64,000 bases of DNA from Murimonas intestini. GTDB lineage: Bacteria; Bacillota; Clostridia; Lachnospirales; Lachnospiraceae. The stretch spans positions 248,001 through 312,000 of the forward strand of contig QGGY01000001.1 of assembly GCA_003148945.1 (NCBI GenBank), given 5' to 3'. The position numbers and the translations under genes are program-made. Positions 18,013-25,962 of this stretch are shown one piece after another. Each line of letters starts with the position of its first letter. Position 1 is the stretch's first letter. Below the pieces are notes generated by a model. That model had not been told where the DNA came from. It saw nothing but the letters and a program-made list of their open reading frames with translations, and made no database searches.

Positions 18013-18516
18013 ATGAAGGTAAAAGACATTACGCTGATAGGGCTTTTGGCCGCTGTGCTTCTGATCCTGCAGGTAGCGCTTGGGCCGCTTCCCAATATTG
18101 AAGTCGTAAGCCTTTTAGTTATCGTATATGCCATGGTCTTTGGAAAACGTGTTTTTTATATCCTGGCTGTATTTGCAGTTCTGGAGGGACTTATCTACGG
18201 ATTTGGGATCTGGTGGATCATGTATCTGTATGTATGGCCGCTTCTGGCTGTGCTCACCCTCCTGCTTAACAAGACAGAGTCGGTCTGGATATGGGCAGTC
18301 ATATCAGGCGGCTTTGGGCTGGCATTTGGCGCGCTCTGTGCGATACCTTATGCCGTAGGAGGAGGTTTGGCTGCGGGGATCTCCTGGTGGATAAGCGGTA
18401 TACCCTTTGATGTCATCCATGGAGTCAGCAATTTTATCCTTGTCCTGATTCTGCTGAAGCCTCTGAAAAAGCTGCTGGGGCGTCTTAAAGGTTACTGTTC
18501 ACTCCGTGACCAGTAA
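18013..18516 (+). CDS. ECF transporter S component (substrate-specific), 3' end altered by a repeat insertion
   Basis: A 167-residue integral membrane protein with about six hydrophobic segments (ITLIGLLAAVLLILQVALG, VVSLLVIVYAMVFG, WWIMYLYVWPLLAVLTLLL and so on), typical of ECF S components, which need the shared EcfAAT module from elsewhere. The neighbouring DUF4430 gene suggests a cobalamin-like or related ligand, but this is inference. The last residues GYCSLRDQ and the stop codon come from a 143-bp MITE-like repeat inserted after codon 158. Removing it with its 7-bp duplication would give a protein ending RLKVQIYRG. Confidence 0.82.
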   Translation: MKVKDITLIGLLAAVLLILQVALGPLPNIEVVSLLVIVYAMVFGKRVFYILAVFAVLEGLIYGFGIWWIMYLYVWPLLAVLTLLLNKTESVWIWAVISGGFGLAFGALCAIPYAVGGGLAAGISWWISGIPFDVIHGVSNFILVLILLKPLKKLLGRLKGYCSLRDQ

Positions 18517-18633
18517 CACGCTCCGCGATGCACAGAAACGGCAAAATTTGCCGTTTCGCGCTGCAAAACTCGGGATTTTCGTGCAAAATACGCACGAAAA
18601 CACCTCGCGGAATGTTGGCGTGTGAACAGTAAC
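18491..18633 (+). repeat. 143-bp MITE-like element, copy 1
   Basis: The ends GTTACTGTTCAC (18491-18502) and GTGAACAGTAAC (18622-18633) are perfect inverted repeats. CTTAAAG flanks the element on both sides (18484-18490 and 18635-18641), a likely 7-bp target duplication. The inside contains hairpins such as AAACGGCAAAATTTGCCGTTT and TTTTCGTG/CACGAAAA. A second copy in reverse orientation is at 21851-21993. The element carries no coding potential and would be moved by a transposase in trans. Confidence 0.88.
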
Positions 18634-18699
18634 GCTTAAAGTACAGATATACAGAGGGTGAGGCACCGGGCAGGCGGGAAAATAGAATTTTGGTATGGG

Positions 18700-18730
18700 A
18701 GGATGCTCGCTATCTGTGCAGCATCCTTTT
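18700..18730. terminator. Terminator after the ECF gene
   Basis: AGGATGCT...AGCATCCT with TTTTGTCT after it. It lies between the ECF gene and the convergent LysR gene and could serve both. Confidence 0.7.
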
Positions 18731-18741
18731 GTCTTCTATAA

Positions 18742-19668
18742 TTACTTCTCCATGTCCAGAAAATCAAGAAACTCTTTTACGCTGGGTGAGGGTGTGATAT
18801 CTGCGGGCCATGCGAAACCAACCTGCCTTTTGTGGATGGGGCAGGGCAGAGGAATCTGTATCAGACTGCCGTCATCCAGCTCTTTTTCAACAAATTTTTT
18901 GATCACGCATGCGATACCCAGGCTGATTTTAGCAAAATCGATCAGAAGATCCATAGATGATATTTCAATCAGATTGTTTGGTTCTATGGCGTGCTCCTTC
19001 AGATAGTCATTAATATACTGTCTTGTCATGTTTTCTTTGTCAAGCAGCATCAGAGTCCCGGCTTTGGCTATCTCCTGGATGGAAGCAGGGGAATGCTCCT
19101 GAGCGCAGGATAAACCGGGAAGCCTGAGCATGAGATTATCCAGGTAGCTTCTGGTGGAAACGAAAATATCCTCTATTTCAGTCAAAGGCTGGAAATGGAT
19201 ATGTGAAAATCTCTCGGGGCGCCCAATCAGGCCTATATCTATCTTGCGTTCTTCCAGAAGCTGGAGGGTCTGGTTAGTGGACTGGCATTCGATAGCTATC
19301 TTGATGTGAGGGTGCAGTCCAATGAATCTCTGGAGATACGGCAGCAGCAGATATTTGCACAGCGTAGTGCTGACGCCTATCCTGAGATGCCCGATCCCGA
19401 GATCAAGCGCCATCTTCAGCTGCTGTTCACCGGCCTCGATAAAATCAAAGGCGGATTTTACGTAGTCAAATAAAAGGGCGCCCTCATCAGTCAGGCGGAC
19501 GCCTCTGGATGTCCTTGAAAACAGTGTGGTATTTAAGGACTGCTCCAGCTTCCTGATGGATTTGCTGATGGCGGGCTGGCTGATATACAGGGCTTCGGCG
19601 GCATGGGAAATATTTCCGGTACTTGCGACTGTATAAAAAATTTTGTACAGGGAGAGGTTCTGATCCAT
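18742..19668 (-). CDS. LysR family transcriptional regulator
   Basis: A 308-residue regulator. The N-terminal winged HTH reads LYKIFYTVASTGNISHAAEALYISQPAISKSIRKLEQ with the following TLFSRTSRGVRLTDEG, the standard LysR signature; the rest is the periplasmic-binding-like effector domain. The ATG at 19668 has AAGGAA 6 bases upstream; the ATG at 19683 has none. It is divergent from leuC with 142 bases between start codons, so it probably controls leuCD in response to a branched-chain intermediate such as isopropylmalate. The effector is inferred only from the neighbour. Confidence 0.93.
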   Translation of the reverse strand: MDQNLSLYKIFYTVASTGNISHAAEALYISQPAISKSIRKLEQSLNTTLFSRTSRGVRLTDEGALLFDYVKSAFDFIEAGEQQLKMALDLGIGHLRIGVSTTLCKYLLLPYLQRFIGLHPHIKIAIECQSTNQTLQLLEERKIDIGLIGRPERFSHIHFQPLTEIEDIFVSTRSYLDNLMLRLPGLSCAQEHSPASIQEIAKAGTLMLLDKENMTRQYINDYLKEHAIEPNNLIEISSMDLLIDFAKISLGIACVIKKFVEKELDDGSLIQIPLPCPIHKRQVGFAWPADITPSPSVKEFLDFLDMEK

Positions 19669-19683
19669 ATAAATTCCTTCCAT

Positions 19684-19800
19684 AACTTTAAATTATACTA
19701 AATATTCATAATATATATTTCAATTATAACAAGGCCTGTGTTATAATGCAATCAGAAAAGAAAAAAGCTGCATCAGAATGAGTGCAGCGATAAAATCAGG
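19684..19800. promoter_or_regulatory. Divergent LysR/leuC control region
   Basis: An AT-rich stretch between the divergent genes. It contains TATAAT (19742-19747) as a likely leuC -10 with a poor -35 (TTCAAT, 19719-19724), as expected for an activator-dependent promoter. The dyad-like AATATTCATAATATATATT (19701-19719) is a candidate LysR site. Confidence 0.45.
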
Positions 19801-19810
19801 AGGTAAGACA

Positions 19811-21079
19811 ATGGGAATGACAATGACACAGAAGATTCTGGCTGCACATGCCAATCTTCCATCTGTAGAACCGGGGCAGCTGATAGAGGCGGATCTGGAT
19901 CTTGTATTAGGAAATGACATTACATCACCTGTAGCTATCCATGAGATGGATAAAATGACAACAGACAAGGTGTTTGACAAGGAAAAAATAGCCCTCGTTA
20001 TGGACCACTTTATTCCTAATAAGGATATTAAATCTGCAGAGCACTGTAAATGTGTGCGTGAATTTGCGTGCAGACATGATATAACAAATTATTTCGACGT
20101 GGGGGATATGGGAATAGAGCATGCCCTGCTGCCTGAAAAAGGGCTGGTTGTAGCTGGCGATGTGGTGATCGGCGCGGATTCCCATACTTGTACATACGGC
20201 GCCCTGGGGGCATTTTCCACAGGTGTTGGAAGCACAGACATGGCAGCTGGAATGGCTACAGGGAAAGCATGGTTTAAGGTACCGGGAGCTATTAAATTCA
20301 ACCTGACAGGAAAACCGTCCAGGTGGGTCAGCGGAAAAGATGTGATCCTTCATATTATCGGAATGATCGGTGTTGACGGCGCGCTCTACAAGTCAATGGA
20401 ATTTGTGGGAGACGGGATAGCGAACCTTTCTATGGATGACAGATTTACAATTGCCAATATGGCGATCGAGGCCGGCGGCAAGAACGGCATTTTCCCTGTT
20501 GATGAACAGACTGTTGCATATATGAAGGAGCATTCTGTCCGCCCCTTCAAAACCTATGAAGCAGATGAAGACGCTGTATATGAGGAAGAATACACAATAG
20601 ACTTAAGCCAGTTAAAGCCAACGGTGGCATTCCCGCACCTGCCGGAGAATACAAAGACAATAGATGAGATTAAAGAGGATGTGGTGATTGACCAGTCTGT
20701 TATCGGATCATGTACAAACGGTCGTATTGAAGATTTAAGAATAGCTGCCAGGATCCTTGAAGGACGTCATGTAAAGAAAGGAATCCGCTGTATCGTGATA
20801 CCCGCGACCCAGAAGATCTATCTGCAGGCTATCGAAGAGGGGCTTGTGCAGACATTTATCAAGGCGGGAGCTGTTGTGAGCACACCTACCTGCGGCCCTT
20901 GCCTGGGCGGATATATGGGAATTCTGGCCGCCGGTGAGAGATGCATATCTACTACGAACAGAAACTTTGTGGGACGTATGGGTCATGTTGACTCAGAAGT
21001 ATATCTGGCAAGTCCGGCAGTAGCAGCAGCCAGCGCAGTGACCGGTAAGATATCAGCGCCGGACGAATTAGGATTATAG
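19811..21079 (+). CDS. leuC: 3-isopropylmalate dehydratase large subunit
   Basis: Aconitase-family [4Fe-4S] enzyme that isomerises 2- to 3-isopropylmalate in leucine synthesis. ATG 19811 follows AGGAGG at the right spacing, giving 422 aa; the upstream in-frame ATG at 19778 lacks an RBS. Cluster cysteines are visible in IGSCTNGR and in [27 protein letters not shown] is the family signature. The length is that of the short archaeal/clostridial LeuC type rather than the 466-aa enterobacterial type. leuD follows after 11 bases. Confidence 0.95.
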   Translation: MGMTMTQKILAAHANLPSVEPGQLIEADLDLVLGNDITSPVAIHEMDKMTTDKVFDKEKIALVMDHFIPNKDIKSAEHCKCVREFACRHDITNYFDVGDMGIEHALLPEKGLVVAGDVVIGADSHTCTYGALGAFSTGVGSTDMAAGMATGKAWFKVPGAIKFNLTGKPSRWVSGKDVILHIIGMIGVDGALYKSMEFVGDGIANLSMDDRFTIANMAIEAGGKNGIFPVDEQTVAYMKEHSVRPFKTYEADEDAVYEEEYTIDLSQLKPTVAFPHLPENTKTIDEIKEDVVIDQSVIGSCTNGRIEDLRIAARILEGRHVKKGIRCIVIPATQKIYLQAIEEGLVQTFIKAGAVVSTPTCGPCLGGYMGILAAGERCISTTNRNFVGRMGHVDSEVYLASPAVAAASAVTGKISAPDELGL

Positions 21080-21090
21080 GAGGAACTTTC

Positions 21091-21582
21091 ATGAAAGCAG
21101 ACGGAAAAGTATTTAAATACGGAGATAACGTAGATACAGATGTTATAATTCCTGCCAGGTATCTGAACTCGTCAGATCCTGCGGAACTGGCTACACACTG
21201 CATGGAAGATATCGATAAAGAATTTGTGAAAAAAGTAAATAAGGGAGATATCATCGTAGCCAACAAGAATTTTGGCTGCGGTTCATCAAGGGAGCACGCG
21301 CCTATTGCAATCAAGGCGGCGGGAGTCAGCTGTGTCATAGCCGAGACATTTGCCAGAATTTTCTACAGGAATGCGATCAATATCGGACTGCCGATCATTG
21401 AATGTCCGGAAGCGGCAAAAGATATCGATGCAGGAGACCGGGTGGAGATAGATTTTGACAGCGGTATGATATATGACAGGACAAAGGAAACAGAGTACAA
21501 AGGCCAGGCTTTCCCGGAGTTCATGCAGAAGATCATAAAAGCAGAGGGACTTATCAATTATATAAACAATAAAAACGCTTAG
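21091..21582 (+). CDS. leuD: 3-isopropylmalate dehydratase small subunit
   Basis: A 163-residue swivel domain partner of Leu[16 protein letters not shown] and [21 protein letters not shown] are the substrate-recognition motifs. RBS AGGAGG lies 8 bases before the ATG. The short form matches the short LeuC. leuB, usually next, is absent; repeats follow the stop codon. Confidence 0.95.
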   Translation: MKADGKVFKYGDNVDTDVIIPARYLNSSDPAELATHCMEDIDKEFVKKVNKGDIIVANKNFGCGSSREHAPIAIKAAGVSCVIAETFARIFYRNAINIGLPIIECPEAAKDIDAGDRVEIDFDSGMIYDRTKETEYKGQAFPEFMQKIIKAEGLINYINNKNA

Positions 21583-21588
21583 ATTCCA

Positions 21589-21611
21589 GTCCGGGGGCTG
21601 CTCCCCCGGAC
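21589..21611. repeat. GC-rich hairpin downstream of leuD
   Basis: GTCCGGGGG and CCCCCGGAC form a perfect 9-bp stem around CTGCT. No T run follows directly, so it is either a transcript-end stabiliser or part of a dispersed repeat; true termination may occur at the following element, which is followed by TTATTTTTTT. Confidence 0.6.
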
Positions 21612-21645
21612 ACCCTGCGCTAAAAAATAATTTGTTTACAGCTTG

Positions 21646-21831
21646 AAGGTATGTCTTAGAGCGTGTTTGAAAAATGCTTTCCGTGAGATGTGCGTCACAG
21701 TTTGTGGGAGATTTGTCCCGAATGAAGGAGGCGTAGCGGGCTACGTCGACTGAATGAGGGGCAAATCTCCCACAAAGTGGGGCGTGCAGATCGCGGGAAT
21801 GATTTTTCAAACACGCTCTAGTACATACCTT
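21646..21831. repeat. MITE-like inverted-repeat element (AGAGCGTGTTTGAAAAAT ends)
   Basis: AGAGCGTGTTTGAAAAAT (21658-21675) is repeated perfectly inverted at 21802-21819. The outer AAGGTATGT/ACATACCTT (21646-21654, 21823-21831) extends the symmetry. Inside, GTGGGAGATTTG and CAAATCTCCCAC also pair, so the whole ~186 bases can fold into one long hairpin. No ORF is present. It is followed by TTATTTTTTT and may double as the leuD terminator. Confidence 0.88.
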
Positions 21832-21850
21832 ATTTTTTTGCCTGAAAAAT

Positions 21851-21993
21851 GCAACTGTTCGCAGGACGTTATCCCGCCGGGTGTTTTCATGCGTATTTTG
21901 CACGAAAATCCTGAGGGCTGCAGCGCGAAACGGCGCTTTTGGCCGTTTCTGTGCATTGCGAAGCGTGTTACTGGTCACGGAGTGAAAAGTAAC
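21851..21993 (-). repeat. 143-bp MITE-like element, copy 2 (inverted)
   Basis: The reverse complement matches copy 1 at 18491-18633 over the full 143 bases: shared blocks include CGTGACCAGTAACACGC, ATGCACAGAAACGG, CCGTTTCGCGCTGCA and TTTTCGTGCAAAATACGCA. Its ends (GCAACTGTTCGC and GTGAAAAGTAAC) have drifted, and no target duplication is evident, so it is older or degraded relative to copy 1. Confidence 0.85.
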
Positions 21994-22050
21994 TTTATAG
22001 GATTTATGAATATACATGGTATTCCTTACGGGTGTATGTTAAAATATTTG

Positions 22051-22098
22051 TAGCTATTCAGCAGGTCCGTGCATTTACTGCACAGACCGTAAGAAAAA
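22051..22098 (+). repeat. Fragment of the TAGCTATTCAGC repeat (copy A)
   Basis: TAGCTATTCAGCAGGTCCG, then GCATTTACTGCACAGACCGTAAG. It matches the first ~48 bases of the longer copy at 34373 and then diverges. It sits in the leader of the HAD phosphatase gene. Confidence 0.75.
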
Positions 22099-22166
22099 AT
22101 TTAAAGAAATATACAGGCGGCAGGTGCTATAGAACTGCTGGGGGAATCAAAGGAGGATCGGGAACA

Positions 22167-23024
22167 ATGATCAAAGCGATAGCTCTGGATCTGGACAGAA
22201 CTACATTGAACGCAGAAGGCGGATTATCTGATGGGAATAGAGAGGCAATCGAATACGCAGTTTCAAAAGGGATGCATGTAATCGTGGCCAGCGGCAGAGC
22301 CCTGTATTCACTTCCTGACCAAATAACAGGGATACAGGGAGTAGAATATGCAGTTACTTCCAATGGAGCGTCTGTTTACCGCCTTTCAGATAGTGTGCGC
22401 CTGAGGCATTATAAGATGACAAAACAGTCAGTACTGAAGATCCTGGAGGTGACCGGGACAGAGTCACAGAGCCGGGAAGCGGCTTATGAAGTCTTTGTGG
22501 ACGGCGAGGCATATGCACAGGCAGGGTATGTGGCGGATCCTGTTCACTTTGGGGCATCCCCAAAAGCCGTGTCTTATATCCGGGGAAGCAGAAAACCAGT
22601 AGAAGATATTCAAAAGTTTATACTGGAACATATAGAAGAATTGGACAGCATGGATGTGGTGTGCCGGGAGGGCCCTGTAAAAGATCTCATCTGGGAGCGC
22701 ATTCAGAGGGAGGTTCCGGATATATATATGACTTCATCTGTACGGCAGCTTATAGAGATATCATATAAAGATTCGGGGAAGCATATGGGAATCAAATTCC
22801 TGGCAGATTATCTGGGGATACTGCCCAAGGAGCTGGCTGCTTTTGGCGACGGCGACAATGATGCAGAAATGCTTAGAGAGGCCGGCATAGGGATAGCGGT
22901 GGCAAATGCATCCCCAAAATGCCTCCAGGCTGCAGATTATATAGTTCCCGGGAACGATGAAGACGGGGTGGCCTACGGAATATATACAATATTGTGCGCA
23001 GCACGCCCAACTGCAAGGATCTAA
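22167..23024 (+). CDS. HAD superfamily (Cof-type) phosphatase
   Basis: A 285-residue class IIB HAD hydrolase. Motif I is ALDLDRTTL (residues 5-13; nucleophile D8, but the usual DGT is DRT), motif II is VASGR near 38-42, and motif IV is GDGDNDAEML near 228-237. These enzymes dephosphorylate sugar phosphates, flavin precursors or PLP. AGGAGG at 22151-22156 decides the start at 22167; the frame continues upstream through the repeat, but nothing there looks translated. Confidence 0.88.
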   Translation: MIKAIALDLDRTTLNAEGGLSDGNREAIEYAVSKGMHVIVASGRALYSLPDQITGIQGVEYAVTSNGASVYRLSDSVRLRHYKMTKQSVLKILEVTGTESQSREAAYEVFVDGEAYAQAGYVADPVHFGASPKAVSYIRGSRKPVEDIQKFILEHIEELDSMDVVCREGPVKDLIWERIQREVPDIYMTSSVRQLIEISYKDSGKHMGIKFLADYLGILPKELAAFGDGDNDAEMLREAGIGIAVANASPKCLQAADYIVPGNDEDGVAYGIYTILCAARPTARI

Positions 23025-23074
23025 GTTATGGGATGCACGTAGTTTGGCCAAGCGAAGAGAAGAAGGTGGAAGAA

Positions 23075-23311
23075 ATGGAAGAGGGAAAAGTTGTCTATTA
23101 TATTGATGAGGGGCGGATATATTCCGGACAAGTGACAGATGTGGAAAAATCGGGGAAAGAGTTTGTATTCAGCATAGACAGCTACGGTGACTGTTCTGGT
23201 CAGCACAGGATATCATCGGCGCAGATAGGAATTAAGGTCTTTCTTAGCAAAGAGGAGGCAGAAAGTGCTGTGGGGGTTGAACAAGAAAGTTATAGAGAGG
23301 AATCTACATGA
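23075..23311 (+). CDS. Small protein of unknown function
   Basis: I do not recognise this 78-residue protein (begins MEEGKVVYYIDEGRIYSGQV, includes SYGDCSGQHRISSAQIGIKVF). It looks like a small beta-rich domain with no membrane segment. ATG 23075 follows AAGGTGG; an upstream in-frame ATG (23033) is possible. Its stop overlaps the start of the M23 gene (ATGA at 23308), so the two are coupled. Confidence 0.6.
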   Translation: MEEGKVVYYIDEGRIYSGQVTDVEKSGKEFVFSIDSYGDCSGQHRISSAQIGIKVFLSKEEAESAVGVEQESYREEST

Positions 23312-24057
23312 ATATACGTTTTTTAGGTCAGATTGTATTGCAAGTAACCGGATTGATTTATGCCACTGTAAAATACAGAGACAAAGAAATTGACAGTGCT
23401 GATGGTTTTGTTCCCCAAACAGAGTATTCATTGCCGTTTGACGGAGAATGGTATACGATAAATGGTGGTATAACAAAAAACACGTCCCACTCCTGGGATA
23501 TTCTGCCGCAGCGTTTTGCCTATGATTTTATAATTGTGGATGATGAAGGCGGGAGTTATCACGGAGACAGTAAAGATCTGCACAGCTATTATTGTTATGG
23601 GAAGGACATTCTTGCTCCGGCGGATGGTATCGTTGTTACAGTAAAGAACAGCTTTCCGGACTGCCGTATAATGGACGGGGAGCAGACAGACCCGGATACA
23701 CCAGATATTGGCGGCAACCGCATTATCATAAAGCACTCTGCAAATGAGTACAGTACTCTTTGCCATCTGATGCCTGGGAGCATATTAGTAAAAAAAGGAC
23801 AGAAAGTAAAAAGAGGCGATGTTATTGCTAAGTGCGGTAATTCAGGCAATACGACTGAACCCCACCTCCATTTTCAACTGCAAAATACTGCAGGTTTTTA
23901 TTCTTGTATTGGTCTGCCTGTCCATTTTACAAATATTCACAAAAGGATTTTTAACAGCTATTACAAAGTTGATTCGCGACCGCTGCCGGAAAAAGAAGAT
24001 ATAGCAGAAGGTTATATTTACCGAGGGTTGTTAGTAAAAAACTTTGGAGACAATTAA
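23308..24057 (+). CDS. M23 family metallopeptidase
   Basis: A 249-residue LytM/M23 protein. The zinc motif HSWDILPQRFAYD (H, then D) is near residues 53-65 and the second motif EPHLHFQLQ is near 186-194; DILAPADGIVV and GNRIIIKH...CHLMPGS complete the beta sheet. These enzymes cut glycine-containing or murein cross-bridges. The N-terminus (MNIRFLGQIVLQVTGLIYATV) is hydrophobic but lacks basic residues of a strong signal, so its location is uncertain. It overlaps the preceding small gene and is followed by a terminator. Confidence 0.87.
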   Translation: MNIRFLGQIVLQVTGLIYATVKYRDKEIDSADGFVPQTEYSLPFDGEWYTINGGITKNTSHSWDILPQRFAYDFIIVDDEGGSYHGDSKDLHSYYCYGKDILAPADGIVVTVKNSFPDCRIMDGEQTDPDTPDIGGNRIIIKHSANEYSTLCHLMPGSILVKKGQKVKRGDVIAKCGNSGNTTEPHLHFQLQNTAGFYSCIGLPVHFTNIHKRIFNSYYKVDSRPLPEKEDIAEGYIYRGLLVKNFGDN

Positions 24058-24104
24058 ACAGCAGCTTATTTATATGGTATATGCCGTAAAATTATCTTAA
24101 CTTC

Positions 24105-24155
24105 AAAGAGCCGATAATTCATGAGGTCGAAAGACCTTATAATTATTGGCTCTTT
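24105..24155. terminator. Terminator after the M23 gene
   Basis: AAAGAGCC...AATTAT and GGCTCTTT pair, with an inner AGGTC GAAA GACCT tetraloop hairpin. The sequence beyond it up to 24295 shows nothing else. Confidence 0.8.
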
Positions 24156-24295
24156 AGCTTAGTGTCTGGCGCTGTCATAAGGATACATTGCACAGGTATG
24201 TTTGCTTATCCATTTTATTGTTTGTATCTTAGGCAATAAAAGAGGAAGTGCTTTAGTTCTCTATTTGAAGGAAACTCAATTTGAGAACTTATATA

Positions 24296-24586
24296 CTAGA
24301 TGTCTTTTGCTTTCATCCTATTAAGTTCTTTCTGCCTGTATCCCTTACGGCTATCCAGCCAAATAAAAAGTTCAAGTACAAGAATAATGACACATGGAAC
24401 AATAGTTTTAGCGGTAAGTTTAACATTCATGGTATAAAATAATATACTCATTATAATAGCGGAAATAATGGGTATAACTGCTCCTAACTGCCAATACTTC
24501 CTTGTGCCTAAATACTTCTGCGTGACTGTTATAGACAGTGTGATGATGACAGTAATGATTATTGAAACAATAGTTGGCATACTCAT
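24296..24586 (-). CDS. Small membrane protein
   Basis: A 96-residue protein with three hydrophobic segments (TIVSIIITVIITLSITV, LGAVIPIISAIIMSILFY, TIVPCVIILVLELFIWL) and a basic tail (RKGYRQKELNRMKAK). No motif identifies it. It overlaps the upstream DUF2089-type gene by 4 bases, so it is likely the regulated partner of that HTH protein. Confidence 0.75.
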   Translation of the reverse strand: MSMPTIVSIIITVIITLSITVTQKYLGTRKYWQLGAVIPIISAIIMSILFYTMNVKLTAKTIVPCVIILVLELFIWLDSRKGYRQKELNRMKAKDI

Positions 24587-24885
24587 CTCTCCTTTTCTTT
24601 TTTGTATTTATCAATAATAATTTTTGCAGTCTCTAAATCAATACGAGAATCGACAGCCAGGCCTTTAATGAAAGCCTGAAATGGCTCGTCTTCCTGCTGG
24701 TCACTGATTTCTATTTTTTGTATAAGTTTATCCAGTCTCAGCCGGACAGTAGGGTATGAAACTTCATACAGTTTTGCTATTTCTTTTAATGAACCGGATT
24801 TTAAAATAAAATTTTTTAGAAAAGCTGCGTCTTCCTGCTCTAGTGCCAGTATCCACTGTGGTATTTTGTCAATCTCCAATTTCAA
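24583..24885 (-). CDS. DUF2089-type HTH protein
   Basis: A 100-residue cytoplasmic protein with a C-terminal-shifted HTH, FILKSGSLKEIAKLYEVSYPTVRLRLDKLIQKIE, which resembles DUF2089 proteins. Those are often encoded next to small membrane proteins and look like one-component regulators. It is the first gene of a two-gene minus-strand unit whose promoter should lie in the AT-rich stretch 24886-25000. Confidence 0.8.
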   Translation of the reverse strand: MKLEIDKIPQWILALEQEDAAFLKNFILKSGSLKEIAKLYEVSYPTVRLRLDKLIQKIEISDQQEDEPFQAFIKGLAVDSRIDLETAKIIIDKYKKEKER

Positions 24886-25064
24886 TCACCCTTTCACATA
24901 ATATTCAATATAGTTAAGTATAACATGAATAAAATTAAAGTCAATATAAAAATGAATATAAAGAAAATAATATAAAGTTATAATATAAAATAATAAACGG
25001 AGGAGGACTACCAGAAGAAAAAATACTAACAGATATGTCAGATGAATGAAAGGGGAGATAGCGT
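24886..25064. other. AT-rich intergenic stretch
   Basis: Very AT-rich (runs of ATATAA/AATATAAAG). It contains the likely minus-strand promoter for the DUF2089-type gene. At 25002-25046 a short frame (LPEEKILTDMSDE, stop) looks like the tail of a lost gene. I see no other feature. Confidence 0.4.
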
Positions 25065-25181
25065 ATGAATATATTTCAAAATGACAAGGTAGTTTTGTTC
25101 CCTTTACTCCGGCTGCCGGATAAGTCTTGTCTCATGCAAGGGAGGGGGATATATGATGAATACAGACGTTCAAAAAGATAA
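25065..25181 (+). CDS. Short ORF, possibly a gene remnant
   Basis: A 38-residue frame beginning MNIFQNDKVVLFPLLRLPDK with a good RBS (AAAGGGGAG, 7-8 bases upstream). It ends at a stop inside a stretch that looks non-coding. It could be a leader peptide, a small protein or the 5' stub of a deleted gene; it resembles nothing I know. Confidence 0.3.
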   Translation: MNIFQNDKVVLFPLLRLPDKSCLMQGRGIYDEYRRSKR

Positions 25182-25189
25182 AATAAAAG

Positions 25190-25237
25190 GGGGACACGGA
25201 CGAAATTTAGATTGTGAGAATCAAGGCCCGTATCCCC
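25190..25237 (-). terminator. Terminator of the CxCPAC protein gene
   Basis: On the minus strand GGGGATACGG pairs with CCGTGTCCCC around a long loop, followed by CTTTTATTTTA. It lies directly after the minus-strand stop at 25245. Confidence 0.65.
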
Positions 25238-25244
25238 GTTTCTA

Positions 25245-25601
25245 TTATTTAAGAAGTTCAGATTTATGTTCAAGAATGGCTTCAGCAGCAGCGCAGGCTG
25301 GACAATCACAGTATTTGGCTCCGGAAGCTTTAATTTCTTTGGCATGTGCAGCCACATTAGGAGCATTGCTTCCAAATACCTTCTGGCCGGCATCAGACTC
25401 AGCAAAGCTAATTAAAGTATCAATTGGCATAATATCAGCTTCCAGTTCTTCGATATAACGGAGAGTCTCAGAGGCTTCGTTTTCTGTTCCGATGGAATCA
25501 AGCCAAGACTGTGCTGCAGCTTTAGTTTCACTGCTGCATGAAAATGCGTTAATAAGTTCGTTTGTTTTCTCAATGGTAAAATCTAATAATTTTTTATCCA
25601 T
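25245..25601 (-). CDS. Small cytoplasmic protein with C-terminal CxCPAC motif
   Basis: A 118-residue acidic helical protein: MDKKLLDFTIEKTNELINAF, ETLRYIEELEADIMPIDTLI, then GAKYCDCPACAAAEAIL. The CDCPAC segment may bind a metal or form a disulfide. I recall near-identical proteins in Lachnospiraceae carrying the automatic name molecular chaperone Hsp90, although no Hsp90 domain is visible; I would not use that name. The RBS is GAGAGG upstream of the ATG at 25601. Confidence 0.75.
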   Translation of the reverse strand: MDKKLLDFTIEKTNELINAFSCSSETKAAAQSWLDSIGTENEASETLRYIEELEADIMPIDTLISFAESDAGQKVFGSNAPNVAAHAKEIKASGAKYCDCPACAAAEAILEHKSELLK

Positions 25602-25646
25602 GCTAAATTGATACCTCTCTTTCTATTATTTGTAACTGTTTTCACA

Positions 25647-25810
25647 GTTACATGCAAAAATCCATTTAATATCGCCTTCGGCGATGGGATTTTTGCACCC
25701 TTGAATCATTTTCTTACGGTCTGTGCAGTAAATGCACAGACCTGCTGAATAATTACATTTATTTTATCATAATCATCACTATATTGCAATTTGTTATAGC
25801 TGAATAGCCA
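25647..25810 (-). repeat. Long TAGCTATTCAGC repeat, copy B (inverted)
   Basis: The reverse complement of 25647-25750 matches copy C (34373-34482) almost base for base, including GCATTTACTGCACAGACCGT, GATTCAAGGGTGCAAAAAT and GGATTTTTGCATGTAAC. At 25744-25751 and 25799-25806 the string GCTGAATA occurs twice around 47 AT-rich bases, a small insertion or duplication in the repeat end. The adjacent GTAACTGTTTTCACAGTTAC forms a hairpin. Confidence 0.85.
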
Positions 25811-25960
25811 TACACATTTGAGAATCAGGCTTTGGGGAAATATTGGGGCAGCTTTAGTGAGTTATATGAAGTAGAAGTAAGAACAAATGGAGAAGTTTTA
25901 GATATGCCAATTTGAAACTTGCAGGGTAATGGCGGAAACTGTTATAATACTTAAAAAGTG
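25811..25960 (+). other. Remnant coding fragment and spacer
   Basis: One frame reads ALGKYWGSFSELYEVEVRT (from about 25831) and stops after NGEVLDMPI, with no start codon. It looks like the end of a deleted gene. Nothing else is evident here. Confidence 0.35.
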
Positions 25961-25962
25961 AG

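Noticed and set aside
21589-21611. GC-rich hairpin after leuD as an intrinsic terminator
   Set aside because: The stem is strong but no T run follows within ten bases; it is listed as a hairpin only.
22032-22166. Upstream extension of the HAD phosphatase frame
   Set aside because: It would translate a dispersed repeat fragment; AGGAGG at 22151 sets the start at 22167.
25153-25458. Plus-strand open frame of 101 codons opposite the CxCPAC protein gene
   Set aside because: It overlaps a well-supported minus-strand gene and its terminator; its composition is that of an antisense shadow.
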